Below are positions 50,885 to 62,534 of a stretch of 64,000 bases of DNA, in pieces. A program made the position numbers and the translations under genes. The stretch lies in contig NZ_CP034689.1 in assembly GCF_003994415.1 (NCBI RefSeq), positions 620,001-684,000 on the forward strand, read 5' to 3'. Source of the DNA: Achromobacter spanius (GTDB lineage: Bacteria > Pseudomonadota > Gammaproteobacteria > Burkholderiales > Burkholderiaceae_B). Each line of letters opens with the position of its first letter. Position 1 is the first letter of the stretch. Under the pieces are notes generated by a model, which ran no database searches, was not told the DNA's origin, and was given only the letters and a program-made list of their open reading frames with translations.

Positions 50885-52159
50885 ATGTCCGAAAGTCGTC
50901 CTGTTTCCCAAGCTTCCCGCTGGAGCCGCCGCCGCGTTGTCGGGCTGGCGGTGTTGTTGCTAGTGGCGGCGGGCGTTGCCTGGTTTGCGCTGCGCCCCGC
51001 TGCCAAGCAGGCCGGGCCGGGTGGGGCGCGGGGGCCGGGCGGGGGCCGCCCGCCGATGGTCGCCATGGCCAACATGCCCGTGCCGGTGCGCATTGCCACC
51101 GCCACCACGCAGGACATCGACATCTACCTGAAGTCGCTTGGCACCGTCACCGCTTACAACACTGTCACCGTGCGCAGCCGTGTCAGTGGTGAACTGGTGG
51201 ACGTGGCGTTCCAGGAAGGCCAACGCGTGAAGGCGGGCGACCTGCTGGCGCAGGTGGATCCGCGAGCGTTCCAGGTCGCGCTGGATCAGGCGCGTGGCAC
51301 GCAGATGCAGAACCTGGCCCAGCTTGAAAACGCGCGCCGCGACCTGCAACGCTATCAGACCCTGTTCAAGCAAAACTCCATTGCCAAGCAGCAGGTGGAT
51401 ACGCAGGCGGCGCTGGTGCGCCAGTACGAAGGCACCGTCAAAAGCGACCAGGCCAACGTGGACAACGCCAAGCTGCAACTGGACTATGCCCGCATCACCG
51501 CGCCCATCAGCGGCCGGCTGGGCCTGCGCCAGGTTGACCGGGGCAACCTCGTGTCCAGCTCAGACACCAACGGGCTGGTGGTGATTACGCAAACGCAGCC
51601 GATCTCCGTCGTCTTCACGCTGCCCGAAACCCAGCTACCTGAAGTGCGCGCTGAACTCGCCGCCGGCCGCACCCTGCCGGTTGACGCCTATGACCGCGCC
51701 GACACCCGCCGCATCGCCACCGGCGTGCTGGAAACCCTGGACAACCAGATCGACGTCACCACTGGCACCTTGAAGCTGAAAGCCAAGTTCGACAACGCCG
51801 ACGACGCGCTCTTTCCCAACCAGTTCGTCAATGTGCGCCTGCACGTACTGACGCGCAAGGACGTCACCGCCATTCCCACCGCCGCCGTGCAGCAAGGCTC
51901 GGCCGGCGCCTTTGTCTTCCTGGTGCAGCAAGACAACACCATTGTCGTGCGCCCGGTGAAACTGGGCGCCATCAACAACGGCATGGTGGCCGTGAACGAA
52001 GGGCTGAAGCCGGGCGACCGCGTCGTAACCGAAGGCACCGACCGCCTGCGCGCCGGCGCCAAGGTTGAAATCGTGGGCGGCGCCGAAGTCATTCCCGCCA
52101 CCCGCGACAAGACGCTGGGCGCGGGCGCGCCGGCCGGCACCACGCCGCCGTCGAAATAA
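50885..52159 (+). CDS. mdtA: RND efflux periplasmic adaptor (MdtA type)
   Basis: 424-residue membrane-fusion protein anchored by one N-terminal helix (about 18-36). A Gly/Pro-rich linker (GGARGPGGGRPPM) precedes the lipoyl and hairpin domains: VRSRVSGELVDVAFQEGQRV, a coiled coil (about 130-185), and LDYARITAPISGRLGLRQVD. It links the two RND pump subunits MdtB and MdtC to the outer membrane channel encoded last in the operon. In E. coli this type exports novobiocin, bile salts and other amphiphiles; specificity here is unknown. Confidence 0.93.
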   Translation: MSESRPVSQASRWSRRRVVGLAVLLLVAAGVAWFALRPAAKQAGPGGARGPGGGRPPMVAMANMPVPVRIATATTQDIDIYLKSLGTVTAYNTVTVRSRVSGELVDVAFQEGQRVKAGDLLAQVDPRAFQVALDQARGTQMQNLAQLENARRDLQRYQTLFKQNSIAKQQVDTQAALVRQYEGTVKSDQANVDNAKLQLDYARITAPISGRLGLRQVDRGNLVSSSDTNGLVVITQTQPISVVFTLPETQLPEVRAELAAGRTLPVDAYDRADTRRIATGVLETLDNQIDVTTGTLKLKAKFDNADDALFPNQFVNVRLHVLTRKDVTAIPTAAVQQGSAGAFVFLVQQDNTIVVRPVKLGAINNGMVAVNEGLKPGDRVVTEGTDRLRAGAKVEIVGGAEVIPATRDKTLGAGAPAGTTPPSK

Positions 52160-52171
52160 GCCGAGCCCATC

Positions 52172-55100
52172 GTGAGTCCGTCGCGTCTGTTCATTCTTCG
52201 CCCCGTGGCCACCACGCTGGCGATGCTGGCCATCCTTATCTCTGGCTTCATCGCCTACCGGCTCTTGCCGGTATCCGCGCTGCCCGAAGTGGACTACCCG
52301 ACGATCCAGGTGGTGACGCTGTACCCGGGGGCCAGCCCCGACGTGATGACTTCCCTGGTCACGTCCCCGCTGGAACGGCAGTTTGGGCAGATGCCGGGCC
52401 TGAACCAGATGTCGTCCACCAGTTCGGGCGGCGCCTCGGTCATCACCATGCAGTTCAACCTGACGCTGCCGCTGGACGTGGCCGAGCAGCAGGTGCAGGC
52501 CGCCATCAACGCGGCATCCAACCTGCTGCCCAGCGACCTGCCGGTGCCGCCCACCTACAACAAGGTGAACCCGGCCGACGCCGCCGTGCTGACGCTGGCC
52601 ATCACGTCGCCCACCATGCCCTTGCCGCAGGTGCGCGACCTGGTCGACACGCGGGTCGCGCAGAAGCTGTCGCAGATTCCGGGCGTGGGCCTGGTCAGCG
52701 TGGCGGGCGGGCAGCGTCCGGCCGTGCGCGTGCAGGTCAACCCGCAGGCGCTGGCCGCCAATGGTTTGGCGCTGTCGGATCTGCGCACCGCCATCGTGGG
52801 CGCCAACGTCAACCAGCCCAAGGGCAACCTGGACGGGCCGCTGCGGTCCACCACCATCAACGCCAACGATCAACTGAAGTCGCCCACTGACTACAACGAC
52901 CTGATCATCGCCTACAAAAACAACGCGCCGCTGCGCCTGTCCGACGTGGCGCGCGCGGTCGAGGGCGCCGAAGACACACGCCAGGCCGCATGGGTGGGCG
53001 ACAAGCCCGCCATCCTCTTGAATATCCAGCGCCAGCCGGGCGCCAACGTGATCGACGTGGTCGACCGCATCCAGACGCTGTTGCCGCAGTTGCGCGCCGC
53101 CTTGCCCGCCACGTTGGACGTGACCGTGGTGTCGGACCGCACGCAGACCATTCGCGATTCCGTCGAAGACGTGAAGTTTGAAATGCTGCTGGCCGTGGCG
53201 CTGGTGGTCATGGTGACCTTTGTGTTCCTGCGCAGCCTGACCGCCACGCTGATCCCCAGCGTGGTGGTGCCGCTGTCGCTGGTGGGCACGTTCGGCGTCA
53301 TGTACCTGGCCGGCTTCTCCATCAACAATCTGACCTTGATGGCGCTGACGATCGCCACCGGTTTCGTGGTGGACGACGCCATCGTCATGATCGAGAACAT
53401 CGCCCGCCACATCGAAGAAGGCGAAACGCCGATGCAGGCCGCGTTGAAGGGCGCCTCGCAGATCGGCTTCACGCTGATCTCGCTGACCTTCTCGCTGATC
53501 GCCGTGCTGATTCCGTTGCTGTTCATGACGGAAGTCGTGGGCCGCTTGTTCCGCGAATTCGCCATCACGCTGGCGGTATCCATCCTGATATCGCTGGTGG
53601 TGTCATTGACCCTGACGCCGATGATGTGCGCGCGCCTGCTGCGCGCCGAATCGGAACAGAAGCACGGGCGTTTCCATACCGCCACCGGCAACTTCATCGA
53701 CCGCGTCATCGCCGGCTACGACCGTCTGCTGCAAGTGGTGCTGCGGCATCAGACGCTGACCCTGCTGGTGGCGCTGGGCACGTTCGCCCTGACGGTGGTG
53801 CTGTACCTGATGGTACCCAAGGGCTTTTTCCCGCAGCAGGACACCGGCCTGATCCAGGCCATTACGCAAGGCCCGCAATCCATCTCGTTCCCCGCCATGG
53901 CCGAACGCCAGCAGGCCGCGGCGCGCCTGGTGCTGGAAGACCCGGACGTGCAGGCGGTGTCGTCGTTCATCGGGGTCGACGGCAGCAACGCCACGCTTAG
54001 CGCCGGGCGCATGCAGATTGCGCTGAAGCCGCAGGCCGAGCGCAACGGCGACTTGGCTACCGTCATGGCGCGCTTGCAGGAATCATTAAGCAAGCAGGAC
54101 GGGCTGACCGTCTACATGCAGCCCGTGCAGGACCTGACGATTGAAGACCGCGTCAGCCGCACGCAATACCAGATGACGCTGTCCAACCCCGACCTGAAGG
54201 TGTTGAGCGAATGGACGCCCAAGCTGGTGGAGCGGCTGCGCCAGGTGCCGGGCCTGAAAGACGTCACCGATGACCTGCAGGACGACGGCTTGCAAACCTG
54301 GGTTGAAATCGATCGCGATGCGGCGTCCCGTTTGGGCATCACCGCCGCCGTCATCGACGAGGCGCTTTACGACGCCTTCGGCCAGCGGCTGATCTCTACG
54401 ATTTTCACGCAGTCCAACCAGTACCGCGTGGTGCTGGAAGTGCAGCCGCAGTTCAGGATGAACCCATCCTCGCTGGGTCAGATCCATGTGCCAACCTCGG
54501 CCGGCACGCAGGTGCCCTTGTCGTCGGTGGCGCATATTTCCGAAGGCAAGACCGTGCTGGCCGTGAACCGGCTGGACCAGTTCCCGATGGTGACCGTGTC
54601 GTTCAACCTGGCGCCGGGGGCGTCGTTGTCCAATGCGGTTGAAGCCATCACCGCCGCCGAGGCCGAGATCGGCATGCCCGCCAGCGTTGAAACCCGTTTC
54701 CAGGGCGCGGCGCTGGCGTTCCAGAATTCCCTGACCAGTACGCTGTGGCTGATCCTGGCCGCCGTGGTCACCATGTACATCGTGCTGGGCGTGCTGTACG
54801 AAAGCTACATCCACCCCATCACCATCCTGTCCACCTTGCCGTCAGCCGGCGTGGGCGCCTTACTGGCCTTGCTGATCAGCGGTACCGAGCTGGACATGAT
54901 CGGCATCATCGGCATCATCCTCTTGATCGGCATCGTGAAAAAGAACGCCATCATGATGATCGACTTCGCGCTGGACGCCGAGCGCAAGCGGGGCTTGAGC
55001 CCGCGCGCGGCCATCCACGAAGCGGCGCTGCTGCGCTTTCGCCCCATTCTGATGACGACGCTGGCCGCCTTGTTCGGCGCCTTGCCGCTGATGCTGTCCA

Positions 55101-55270
55101 CTGGCACGGGAGCCGAACTGCGCCAGCCGCTGGGCCTGGTCATGGTGGGCGGCCTGCTGCTTAGCCAGGTGCTCACGCTGTTCACCACGCCGGTCATCTA
55201 TCTGATGTTCGACCGACTGTCGCGCCGCTGGCGTGGCGTGCGCGAGCCGGCGGCCGGGGACGCGTCATGA
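52172..55270 (+). CDS. mdtB: RND efflux pump subunit (MdtB type)
   Basis: 1032-residue proton-driven inner membrane pump subunit with 12 membrane helices and two large periplasmic loops. The proton-relay aspartates lie in [16 protein letters not shown] (helix 4); the second half has [19 protein letters not shown]. The start is GTG 52172, 12 bp after mdtA. It overlaps mdtC by 4 bases (ATGA). Two different RND genes in a row indicate the heteromultimeric MdtBC type. Confidence 0.94.
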   Translation: MSPSRLFILRPVATTLAMLAILISGFIAYRLLPVSALPEVDYPTIQVVTLYPGASPDVMTSLVTSPLERQFGQMPGLNQMSSTSSGGASVITMQFNLTLPLDVAEQQVQAAINAASNLLPSDLPVPPTYNKVNPADAAVLTLAITSPTMPLPQVRDLVDTRVAQKLSQIPGVGLVSVAGGQRPAVRVQVNPQALAANGLALSDLRTAIVGANVNQPKGNLDGPLRSTTINANDQLKSPTDYNDLIIAYKNNAPLRLSDVARAVEGAEDTRQAAWVGDKPAILLNIQRQPGANVIDVVDRIQTLLPQLRAALPATLDVTVVSDRTQTIRDSVEDVKFEMLLAVALVVMVTFVFLRSLTATLIPSVVVPLSLVGTFGVMYLAGFSINNLTLMALTIATGFVVDDAIVMIENIARHIEEGETPMQAALKGASQIGFTLISLTFSLIAVLIPLLFMTEVVGRLFREFAITLAVSILISLVVSLTLTPMMCARLLRAESEQKHGRFHTATGNFIDRVIAGYDRLLQVVLRHQTLTLLVALGTFALTVVLYLMVPKGFFPQQDTGLIQAITQGPQSISFPAMAERQQAAARLVLEDPDVQAVSSFIGVDGSNATLSAGRMQIALKPQAERNGDLATVMARLQESLSKQDGLTVYMQPVQDLTIEDRVSRTQYQMTLSNPDLKVLSEWTPKLVERLRQVPGLKDVTDDLQDDGLQTWVEIDRDAASRLGITAAVIDEALYDAFGQRLISTIFTQSNQYRVVLEVQPQFRMNPSSLGQIHVPTSAGTQVPLSSVAHISEGKTVLAVNRLDQFPMVTVSFNLAPGASLSNAVEAITAAEAEIGMPASVETRFQGAALAFQNSLTSTLWLILAAVVTMYIVLGVLYESYIHPITILSTLPSAGVGALLALLISGTELDMIGIIGIILLIGIVKKNAIMMIDFALDAERKRGLSPRAAIHEAALLRFRPILMTTLAALFGALPLMLSTGTGAELRQPLGLVMVGGLLLSQVLTLFTTPVIYLMFDRLSRRWRGVREPAAGDAS

Positions 55271-58200
55271 TTCTGTCGGCGCCTTTCATCATGCGGCCGG
55301 TAGCGACCACGCTGCTTAGCCTGGCGGTGGTGATGGCGGGCTTGCTGGCCTTCTTCCTGCTGCCGGTGGCGCCGCTGCCGCAGGTGGACATTCCCACGAT
55401 TTCGGTGTCGGCCAGCCTGCCGGGCGCCAGCCCCGAAACCATGGCGTCCAGCGTGGCCACGCCGCTGGAACGATCATTGGGCAGCATTGCCGGCGTGACC
55501 GAGATGACGTCGCGCAGCTCGCAGGGCTCGACCCGCATCACCTTGCAATTCGATCTGTCGCGCGACATCAACGGCGCCGCGCGCGACGTGCAGGCCGCCA
55601 TCAACGCCGCGCGTTCGCTCTTGCCAACCAGCTTGCGCAGCAACCCCACGTATCACAAGTCCAACCCGTCGGACGCGCCCATCATGACCTTGGCGTTGAC
55701 GTCCGACACGCTGAGCCAGGGGCAGTTGTACGACATTGCCTCCACCATCGTGGCGCAGAAGCTGGCGCAGGTGGATGGGGTGGGCGAAGTCACGGTGGGC
55801 GGCAGTTCGCTGCCGGCCGTGCGCGTGACCGTGCTGCCCGGCGCGCTGGCCAACCAGGGCGTGTCGCTGGACCAGTTGCGCAGCACCCTGGCCAACGCCA
55901 ATGCGAACCGGCCCAAGGGCGTGCTGGAAAACGATCGCTACCACTGGCAGATCATGGCCAGCGACCAGCTCAGCCGCGCCGAGCAGTACCGGCCGCTGAT
56001 CGTTGCCTGGAAAGACGGCGCGCCGGTGCGCGTGTCGGACGTGGCCACGGTGGAAGACTCCGTCGAAGACCTGTATCAGACCGGCTTCTACAACGACCGC
56101 AAGGCCATCCTGATGATCGTGCGGCGCCAGGCGGATGCCAACATCATTGAAGCCGTCAACGCCGTGCGCGCGCAATTGCCCGTGCTGCAGGCGCTGATGC
56201 CGGCGGACGTGAACATGACGGTGGCGCAAGACCGCACGCCCAGCATCCGCGCGTCGCTGCACGAGGCCGAGCTGACGCTGATCATCGCCGTGGGTCTGGT
56301 GGTGCTGGTGGTACTGCTGTTCCTGCGGCGCTGGCGCGCGGCCATCATCCCCAGCGTGGCGGTGCCGGTATCGCTGATCGGCACCTTCTGCATCATGTAT
56401 ATGTGCGGGTACACGTTGAACACGATTTCGCTGATGGCGCTGATCGTGGCCACGGGCTTTGTGGTGGACGACGCCATCGTGGTGCTGGAAAACATCATGC
56501 GGCACGTGGAAAACGGCATGTCGCCGATGCGGGCGGCGCTGCGCGGCTCGCGCGAGGTCGGCTTTACCGTGCTGTCCATGAGCCTGTCGCTGGTGGCGGT
56601 ATTCATTCCCATCCTGCTGATGGGCGGCGTGGTGGGTCGCCTGTTCCGCGAATTCGCCGTGACTTTGTCGGCCGCCATCATGGTGTCGCTGGTGGTGTCG
56701 CTGACCTTGACCCCGATGATGTGCGCGCGGCTGTTACGCCCCGAACCTGAAGAAGCTCCGCCGCCCGGCCGACTGGCGCGCTGGTCCGAACGCGGCTTCG
56801 AGGCCATGCTGGACGGCTACCGCCGCAGCTTGCGCTGGGCCTTGGCGCATGGCCGGCTGATGATGTTGACGCTGGCGGTGGCCGTGGGCCTGAACGTGTA
56901 CCTGTACATGGCGGTGCCCAAGGGATTTTTTCCGCAACAGGACACGGGCCAGCTGCTGGGCTTTTTCCGGGTGGACCAGGGCACGTCGTTCCAGGCCACG
57001 GTGCCCAAGCTGGATGCGCTGCGCAAGGTGGTGCTGGCGGACCCGGCGGTACAAAGCATGACGGGTTACGCGGGCGGGCGCGGGGGCAGCAACAGCAGCT
57101 TCATGCAGATCCAGCTTAAGCCCCTGGAAGAACGCAAAGTGTCGGCCGACGACGTCATCAACCGGCTGCGCGGCAAGTTGCAGAACATGCCGGGGGCGCG
57201 CATGTTCCTGGTGTCGCAACAAGACATCCGCATCGGTGGGCGCCAAAGCCAGGGGTCTTACGACTACACGCTGATGTCCGGCGACCTGCAATTGCTGCGT
57301 ACCTGGATGCCCAAGGTGCAGCAGGCCATGGCCAAGATTCCCGAGATTACCGACGTGGATATCGATGTCGAGGACAAGGGCCGCCAGATTGATCTGGTGA
57401 TCGACCGCGAGGCCGCGACCCGGCTGGGCGTCAGCATGTCCACGATATCCACGGTGCTGAACAATTCTTTCAGCCAGCGCCAGGTGTCGGTCATGTACGG
57501 CCCGCTGAACCAGTATCACGTGGTGCTGGCGCTTGAGCCGAAATTTGCCGAAGACATTGAATCGCTCAAGCAGGTGGAGGTCATCACGTCGACCGGAGCG
57601 CGCGTGCCGCTGCTGGCCTTTGCCCGGCTGGAAAATTCCAACGCGCCGCTCAGCGTGCAACACCAGGGCCTGTTCGTGGCGGACACGGTGTCGTTCAGCC
57701 TGGCGCCCGGCGTGTCGCTGGGGCAGGCCACGGCCGCTATCGATGCGGCGGTGGCGCGCATCGGCTTGCCGTCGGACCAGATTCAGGCGGGCTTCCAGGG
57801 CACCGCGGCCGCCTTGCAGCAGACCTTGTCGCAACAGCCCTGGCTGATCCTGGCGGCGCTGGTCACCATGTATATCGTGCTGGGCATACTGTACGAAAGC
57901 TTCGTGCATCCGCTGACGATTCTTTCAACGCTGCCGTCCGCCGGGCTGGGCGCGCTGCTGGCGCTGCTGCTGGTGCGCCATGACTTCACCTTGATTGCGC
58001 TGATTGGGGTGTTCCTGCTGATCGGCATCGTGAAAAAGAACGCCATCATGATGGTGGACTTTGCGCTGGAAGCCCAGCGGGTGCAGGGCATGGCGCCGCG
58101 CGAAGCCATCTTCCAGGCCTGCGTGACGCGCTTTCGCCCCATCATGATGACGACCATGGCCGCCATCTTCGGCGCGCTGCCGCTGGTGCTGGCCACCGGC

Positions 58201-58380
58201 GCCGGTGTCGAGATGCGCCAGCCCTTGGGCATTACCATCGTGGGCGGCCTGGTGCTCAGCCAGATCCTGACGCTGTACACCACGCCCGTGGTTTATCTTT
58301 ACCTGGACCGATTTCGCCTGTGGGCCGCGCGCGGGCGCGGCCGGCGCAAAGACGCCCCTGCTTCCATAGAACCTACATGA
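55267..58380 (+). CDS. mdtC: RND efflux pump subunit (MdtC type)
   Basis: 1037-residue partner of MdtB, with the same 12-helix plan, [20 protein letters not shown] in helix 4 and [18 protein letters not shown] in helix 10. It opens [20 protein letters not shown]. In the E. coli system two MdtB and one MdtC form the trimer and MdtC is thought to bind substrate. The ATG overlaps the mdtB stop, and its stop overlaps the start of the OMF gene, so all are translationally coupled. Confidence 0.94.
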   Translation: MILSAPFIMRPVATTLLSLAVVMAGLLAFFLLPVAPLPQVDIPTISVSASLPGASPETMASSVATPLERSLGSIAGVTEMTSRSSQGSTRITLQFDLSRDINGAARDVQAAINAARSLLPTSLRSNPTYHKSNPSDAPIMTLALTSDTLSQGQLYDIASTIVAQKLAQVDGVGEVTVGGSSLPAVRVTVLPGALANQGVSLDQLRSTLANANANRPKGVLENDRYHWQIMASDQLSRAEQYRPLIVAWKDGAPVRVSDVATVEDSVEDLYQTGFYNDRKAILMIVRRQADANIIEAVNAVRAQLPVLQALMPADVNMTVAQDRTPSIRASLHEAELTLIIAVGLVVLVVLLFLRRWRAAIIPSVAVPVSLIGTFCIMYMCGYTLNTISLMALIVATGFVVDDAIVVLENIMRHVENGMSPMRAALRGSREVGFTVLSMSLSLVAVFIPILLMGGVVGRLFREFAVTLSAAIMVSLVVSLTLTPMMCARLLRPEPEEAPPPGRLARWSERGFEAMLDGYRRSLRWALAHGRLMMLTLAVAVGLNVYLYMAVPKGFFPQQDTGQLLGFFRVDQGTSFQATVPKLDALRKVVLADPAVQSMTGYAGGRGGSNSSFMQIQLKPLEERKVSADDVINRLRGKLQNMPGARMFLVSQQDIRIGGRQSQGSYDYTLMSGDLQLLRTWMPKVQQAMAKIPEITDVDIDVEDKGRQIDLVIDREAATRLGVSMSTISTVLNNSFSQRQVSVMYGPLNQYHVVLALEPKFAEDIESLKQVEVITSTGARVPLLAFARLENSNAPLSVQHQGLFVADTVSFSLAPGVSLGQATAAIDAAVARIGLPSDQIQAGFQGTAAALQQTLSQQPWLILAALVTMYIVLGILYESFVHPLTILSTLPSAGLGALLALLLVRHDFTLIALIGVFLLIGIVKKNAIMMVDFALEAQRVQGMAPREAIFQACVTRFRPIMMTTMAAIFGALPLVLATGAGVEMRQPLGITIVGGLVLSQILTLYTTPVVYLYLDRFRLWAARGRGRRKDAPASIEPT

Positions 58381-59921
58381 TCCGACCCAAGCCGCTTGTC
58401 ACCTTCCGTTTGTCCCGCAGCGCCGCCACGCTGGCGCTGTGCGCGCTGCTGGGCGCCTGCGCGGTAGGCCCTGATTATCAACGCCCCGAACTGGATGTGG
58501 GCGCGTCCTACAAGGAAGCTCAGGGCCAGCAGCAGGTGGAAGGCTGGAAGCCAGCGCAGCCGCGCGACGAGGCGGACCGTGGCAAGTGGTGGCTGGTGTA
58601 TGGGGACGACACGCTCAATGCCTTGGTGGAACGGCTGAATACGTCGAACCAGACCATCGCCCAGGCCGAAGCCAATTACCGCCAGGCGCTGGGCCTGGTG
58701 CGCGCCGCGCGCGCCGGCTTCTACCCCACCGTGGGCGCCAGCGCGGGCATGTCACGCGCGGGTGCCGGCACCGGGTCATCGTCATCGACCAACGGCAGCA
58801 ACGTGTCCAACCAGTATTCCGTGACCGGCAGCGTCAGTTGGGAAGTGGACGTGTGGGGCCGCGTGCGGCGAAGCACCGAGTCGTCCGAGGCCAGCGCGGC
58901 CGCCAGCCTGGCGGACCTGGGCGCCACCCGCCTGAGCGCGCAGGCGGCGCTGGTGCAAACCTATTTCCAGTTGCGTGTGCTGGACGAACAGAAGCGTTTG
59001 TTGGATGCCACGGTGGCGGCGTATGAACGGTCGTTGAAGCTGACGCAGAACCGCTACGAAGTCGGTGTGGCGGGGCAGGCCGATGTGGCGGTGGCGCGCA
59101 CGCAGGTGGAAAGCACGCGTGCTCAGTCCATTGACCTGGACTGGCAGCGCGGCCAGTACGAGCACGCCATTGCGGTGCTGATGGGGCAGGCGCCGTCGCA
59201 CTTCAGCCTGGTGCCCAGCGTCTTCACCTTGCAGTTGCCGCAGATTCCGGTGGGTCTGCCGTCCGAGCTGCTTGAGCGCCGCCCGGACATCGCCGCGGCC
59301 GAGCGCCGCGCGGCAGCCGCCAACGCGCAGATTGGCGTGGCGCAGGCTGCCTGGTTCCCGTCGTTGATCCTGTCGGCCGATGGCGGTTTTCGCAACGGCC
59401 AGTTCGCCGACTTGTTGACCGCGCCCGCGCGCTTCTGGTCCCTGGGACCGGCGCTGGCGCTGACGATCTTCGACGGGGGCGCGCGCGCCGCGCAAGTTGA
59501 ACAGGCACGCGCTTCCTACGATTCGCAGGCGGCCGCGTACCGCCAGGCGGCGTTGGTGGGCCTGCGCGAAGTCGAGGACTACCTGATCCAGCTACGGGTC
59601 ATGGAACAAGAACAGATCGTGCAGCGCCGCGCACTGGAGTCGGCGCGCGAATCGCTGCGCTTGATTCAGAACCAGTACCAGGCCGGGCTGGTGGACTACC
59701 TGAGCGTGGCGGTGGTGGACGCCACCGCGCTGAACAGCGAGCGCAATGCGATAAGCCTGTTGGGCACGCGGCTGGTGGCCAGCGTGAACCTGATCGTGGC
59801 CCTGGGCGGCGGCTGGGAGGGGACTTCCCAGGAAACCTCTTCAGCCCAGGAAGCCCAAGCAACCCAGCAGCCCCAGGAGCCGCAAGTGTCCCAACCGCCC
59901 CAGATGTCGCAAGGATCCTAG
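58377..59921 (+). CDS. Outer membrane efflux lipoprotein (NodT/OprM family)
   Basis: 514-residue outer membrane channel. The signal peptide ends in the lipobox LLGAC with Cys29 as lipid-attachment site, followed by [11 protein letters not shown], the standard mature start of NodT-type OMFs. Two OEP repeats follow ([40 protein letters not shown]). The last 35 residues are a Gln/Pro/Ser-rich tail of near repeats ([20 protein letters not shown]), unusual for the family. It completes the tripartite pump, unlike E. coli mdtABC, which uses TolC. Confidence 0.93.
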   Translation: MIRPKPLVTFRLSRSAATLALCALLGACAVGPDYQRPELDVGASYKEAQGQQQVEGWKPAQPRDEADRGKWWLVYGDDTLNALVERLNTSNQTIAQAEANYRQALGLVRAARAGFYPTVGASAGMSRAGAGTGSSSSTNGSNVSNQYSVTGSVSWEVDVWGRVRRSTESSEASAAASLADLGATRLSAQAALVQTYFQLRVLDEQKRLLDATVAAYERSLKLTQNRYEVGVAGQADVAVARTQVESTRAQSIDLDWQRGQYEHAIAVLMGQAPSHFSLVPSVFTLQLPQIPVGLPSELLERRPDIAAAERRAAAANAQIGVAQAAWFPSLILSADGGFRNGQFADLLTAPARFWSLGPALALTIFDGGARAAQVEQARASYDSQAAAYRQAALVGLREVEDYLIQLRVMEQEQIVQRRALESARESLRLIQNQYQAGLVDYLSVAVVDATALNSERNAISLLGTRLVASVNLIVALGGGWEGTSQETSSAQEAQATQQPQEPQVSQPPQMSQGS

Positions 59922-59966
59922 GGGATTCCTGGGGCTAGGGATTACGCCTAATTCTCTTTGCTGCCG

Positions 59967-59995
59967 TTGACAAGTTTTCGGCGCAGGTTCTTAAT
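59967..59995 (+). promoter_or_regulatory. Sigma-70 promoter of the Bug receptor gene
   Basis: A perfect -35 TTGACA (59967-59972) is followed after 17 bp by CTTAAT (59990-59995). The expected transcription start is near 60002, inside the palindrome at 60001-60024. Confidence 0.6.
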
Positions 59996-60000
59996 GCGAA

Positions 60001-60024
60001 AAAAGTGACCATGCGGTCACTTTT
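60001..60024. promoter_or_regulatory. 24-bp perfect palindromic operator over the start site
   Basis: AAAAGTGACC-ATGC-GGTCACTTTT has 10-bp perfect arms. It lies directly after a good promoter, at about -1 to +23, where a repressor would block initiation. It could also work as a weak two-way terminator for the efflux operon ending 80 bp earlier. The operator reading is preferred because of the promoter position. Confidence 0.6.
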
Positions 60025-60102
60025 GCCATGCATGTCGTCATGCTGCACCGACGCCGACTTCCGTTTGATCACACGAACACAATCATGCGAAGGGGAAAGA
60101 GG

Positions 60103-61119
60103 ATGGGCTGGTCAATTCAATGGCGCGCCGCCGCCTGTGCTGGACGCCGGGCAGGCAAGGTGACTTCCGCCGTGGCAGCCGCCACGCTGGCATTTTCGGC
60201 GGTGGCCGCCGCGGAAACATGGCCAACGCGGCCCATCACCCTGATCGTGCCGTTCCCAGCGGGCGGCACCACCGACCTCTTCGCGCGCACCATCGCGCAG
60301 CACATGGCGCCCACGCTGGGGCAGTCCATCGTGGTTGAAAACAAGCCGGGCGCGGCGGGCAATCTGGGCGTGGCCGCCGCGACGCGCGCACCCGCCGACG
60401 GCTACACGATTGTGCTCGGGTCCATCGGCACGCAGACGGTCAACCAATTTCTGTACAGCAACATCGGCTTCAACCCCGCCACCGATCTGGTGCCGCTGGG
60501 CATCATCGCGTCCACGCCCAACGTCATGGCGGTGGCCGCCACGTCGCCATGGCGCAATCTGGATGACGTGATGAAGGCGGTGAAGAAGGACCCGGGCAAG
60601 TATTCCTATGCCTCGCCCGGCATCGGCTCATCGGTGCATCTGACCGGCGCCTACTTCGAATCGCTGGCGGGCTTGCAGATGCTGCATGTGCCATTCAAGG
60701 GATCGTCGGCGGCGATACCCGCCGTGATCGGCGGCCAGGTCGATATCCTGATGGACAACCTGCCCAGCTCCATGAGCGCGATGAAACCGGGTGGACGCTT
60801 GCGCGGCATCGCCGTCACGTCGGCAGAACGCAGCCCGGCCGCGCCCGACCTGCCGACGATGGCTGAAGCCGGCCTGCCCGGCTTCGAGGTCACCGCCTGG
60901 TCCGGCCTGTATGCGCCGCGCGGCACACCGGCGCCCGTGGTCGACAAGCTGATCGCCGCCATGAAGCAGGCCTTGAAAGCACCCGAGCTACAGCAATCGC
61001 TGGCGCAAGGCGGCGCCACGCCGGGCAATGTCTTTGGCGCCGACCTGGCCGCGTTTGAAGAGAAAGAACGCGGCAAGTGGAGCAAGCTAATCCAAAGCCG
61101 AGGCATCAAGGCCGACTGA
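60103..61119 (+). CDS. Bug/TctC-family periplasmic solute receptor
   Basis: 338-residue tripartite tricarboxylate transporter receptor of the Bug type, very numerous in Bordetella and Achromobacter. A signal peptide (about 1-36, ending VAAAE) precedes WPTRPITLIVPFPAGGTTDL, the family N-terminus with its ligand loop, and PGAAGNLGVAAATRAPADGY. ATG 60103 follows AAGGGGAAAGAGG and is preferred to ATG 60085 and 60028. No TctA/TctB membrane genes are nearby, as is usual for orphan Bug proteins. The adjacent D-amino-acid genes suggest the ligand, but they are convergent with it. Confidence 0.92.
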   Translation: MGWSIQWRAAACAGRRAGKVTSAVAAATLAFSAVAAAETWPTRPITLIVPFPAGGTTDLFARTIAQHMAPTLGQSIVVENKPGAAGNLGVAAATRAPADGYTIVLGSIGTQTVNQFLYSNIGFNPATDLVPLGIIASTPNVMAVAATSPWRNLDDVMKAVKKDPGKYSYASPGIGSSVHLTGAYFESLAGLQMLHVPFKGSSAAIPAVIGGQVDILMDNLPSSMSAMKPGGRLRGIAVTSAERSPAAPDLPTMAEAGLPGFEVTAWSGLYAPRGTPAPVVDKLIAAMKQALKAPELQQSLAQGGATPGNVFGADLAAFEEKERGKWSKLIQSRGIKAD

Positions 61120-61249
61120 TTACGCCGGGCCTGGGCGGAACCAGGCCCACGCTTAAGCCCAAGCCTGCGCGCAAACCCACGCTTGGGCCCACAGGCGAAA
61201 GCCCAGGCGCAAGCCAAAGCTCATGCCAGCGCCTGTGCCCGTTCCTGCT

Positions 61250-62500
61250 TTATGCCAATGCAAATGCGGATGGGTCCACGGCGGGGTCGCGGCCCCGCAT
61301 CAAATCCGCCAAGACCCGCGCGCTGCCCAAGGCCAGCGTAAAGCCCAACCCGCCGTGGCCGGTGTTCAACCACAGGTTGCGGTAGGGCGTGGCGCCGATC
61401 AGCGGCTTGCCGTCCGGTCGGGCCGGCCGCAGCCCCGCCCAGGCGCTCGGCGCGCCTTCGGGCTTCAGGCCGGGAAAGAACTGCGCCACGTCGCGCTCCA
61501 GGCTGCGCACGCGCTGCGGGTCCACGCCCGCGCCGCCCGTGCCGATGTCCACCATGCCCGCCACGCGCAGCCGCTGGCCCAGCCGCGCATATACGACCTT
61601 GCGGCGGATATCGCTGATGCTGGCGGTAGGCGCCACGCTGTCCGGCGTCAGCGTGTAGGTCAGGCTGTAGCCCTTTAACGGATAGATACCCAGGTTCAAG
61701 CCCAGCGGCCGCGCCAGCGCTTGCGCGCCCATGCCGCTGGCCAGCACGAAATGGTCGGCTTCCAGGTCGCCTGCCGAGGTGGATGCGCTCATCACGCGGC
61801 CGTGTTCACGGCGCAGCGTGTCCACCCGCGTGTTGAAGTGGAAACGCACGGGGTCGGGCGCGGCGCGCAGGATGCGTTCCAGTTCGGTACACAAGCGCTG
61901 GCAGTCGCCGGCGTCTTCGGTGGGGGTATAGAGCGCGCCCTGAATGCTGGCTTCGATGCCGGCCAGCGCGGGCTCCATCTCGAGGCAGGCGCGCCTGTCC
62001 ATCACCCGTTGCTCGCAGCCCAGGCCAGCCAAGTAGTCACGTTGCGCCAGCGCCTGCTGGTAGGCGTCGGCATCTTGGTAGACCAGCAGCTTGCCCGCCG
62101 TGGTGAAGTCGAAGTCGGGTTGTTCATCACGCACCAGCGTGTGTACGCACAAACGGCTGTACATGCCCAGCGCCAGCAGTTCACGCGTGGTCTCACGGTT
62201 TCTGTCGCGCGTGCAGGAGCGTAGAAACGCCAGGCTCCAACGCCATTGGTCGGGGTCCAGCCGAGGGCGAAAGCGTAGCGGCGCATCTTGGGCCAGCAGC
62301 CAGGACGGCAGCTTGGGCAAGACGGCGGGGTCGGCCAGCGGGGCGACAAAGCTATAGCTCAGTTGTGCGCCGTTGGCCATGCTGGTGGCTTGGCCCGGGC
62401 CGGACCCCGCATCCACGACCGTCACGCGATGGCCCTCGCGATGCAGGAAGTAGGCGGTGGCCATGCCGACCACGCCCGCGCCGATGACAACGATGTGCAT
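61250..62500 (-). CDS. dadA: FAD-dependent D-amino acid dehydrogenase (DadA family)
   Basis: 416-residue flavoprotein that oxidises D-amino acids to 2-oxoacids and passes electrons to the respiratory chain. The FAD fold is VVIGAGVVGMATAYFL (4-19). SMANGAQLSYSFVAPLADP is the typical DadA segment, and the C-terminal ALRPARPDG-like GLRPARPDGKPLIGATP and NTGHGGLGFTLA close the flavin site. It lies 93 bp downstream of an N-acyl-D-amino-acid deacylase on the same strand, so it probably consumes the D-amino acids that enzyme frees. Confidence 0.92.
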   Translation of the reverse strand: MHIVVIGAGVVGMATAYFLHREGHRVTVVDAGSGPGQATSMANGAQLSYSFVAPLADPAVLPKLPSWLLAQDAPLRFRPRLDPDQWRWSLAFLRSCTRDRNRETTRELLALGMYSRLCVHTLVRDEQPDFDFTTAGKLLVYQDADAYQQALAQRDYLAGLGCEQRVMDRRACLEMEPALAGIEASIQGALYTPTEDAGDCQRLCTELERILRAAPDPVRFHFNTRVDTLRREHGRVMSASTSAGDLEADHFVLASGMGAQALARPLGLNLGIYPLKGYSLTYTLTPDSVAPTASISDIRRKVVYARLGQRLRVAGMVDIGTGGAGVDPQRVRSLERDVAQFFPGLKPEGAPSAWAGLRPARPDGKPLIGATPYRNLWLNTGHGGLGFTLALGSARVLADLMRGRDPAVDPSAFALA

Positions 62501-62534
62501 GATGCTCCAAGGAAGCCGCCGCGCGCCAAGGGCG

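Noticed and set aside
51635..53410. 591-codon open frame on the minus strand opposite mdtA/mdtB
   Set aside because: Shadow of the efflux genes; composition is dominated by His, Arg, Gly and Gln and there is no signal or motif.
60001..60024. Terminator of the efflux operon as the main role of the palindrome
   Set aside because: Only a 4-base T-run follows and a good promoter points into it, so an operator fits better; a minor terminator role is not excluded.
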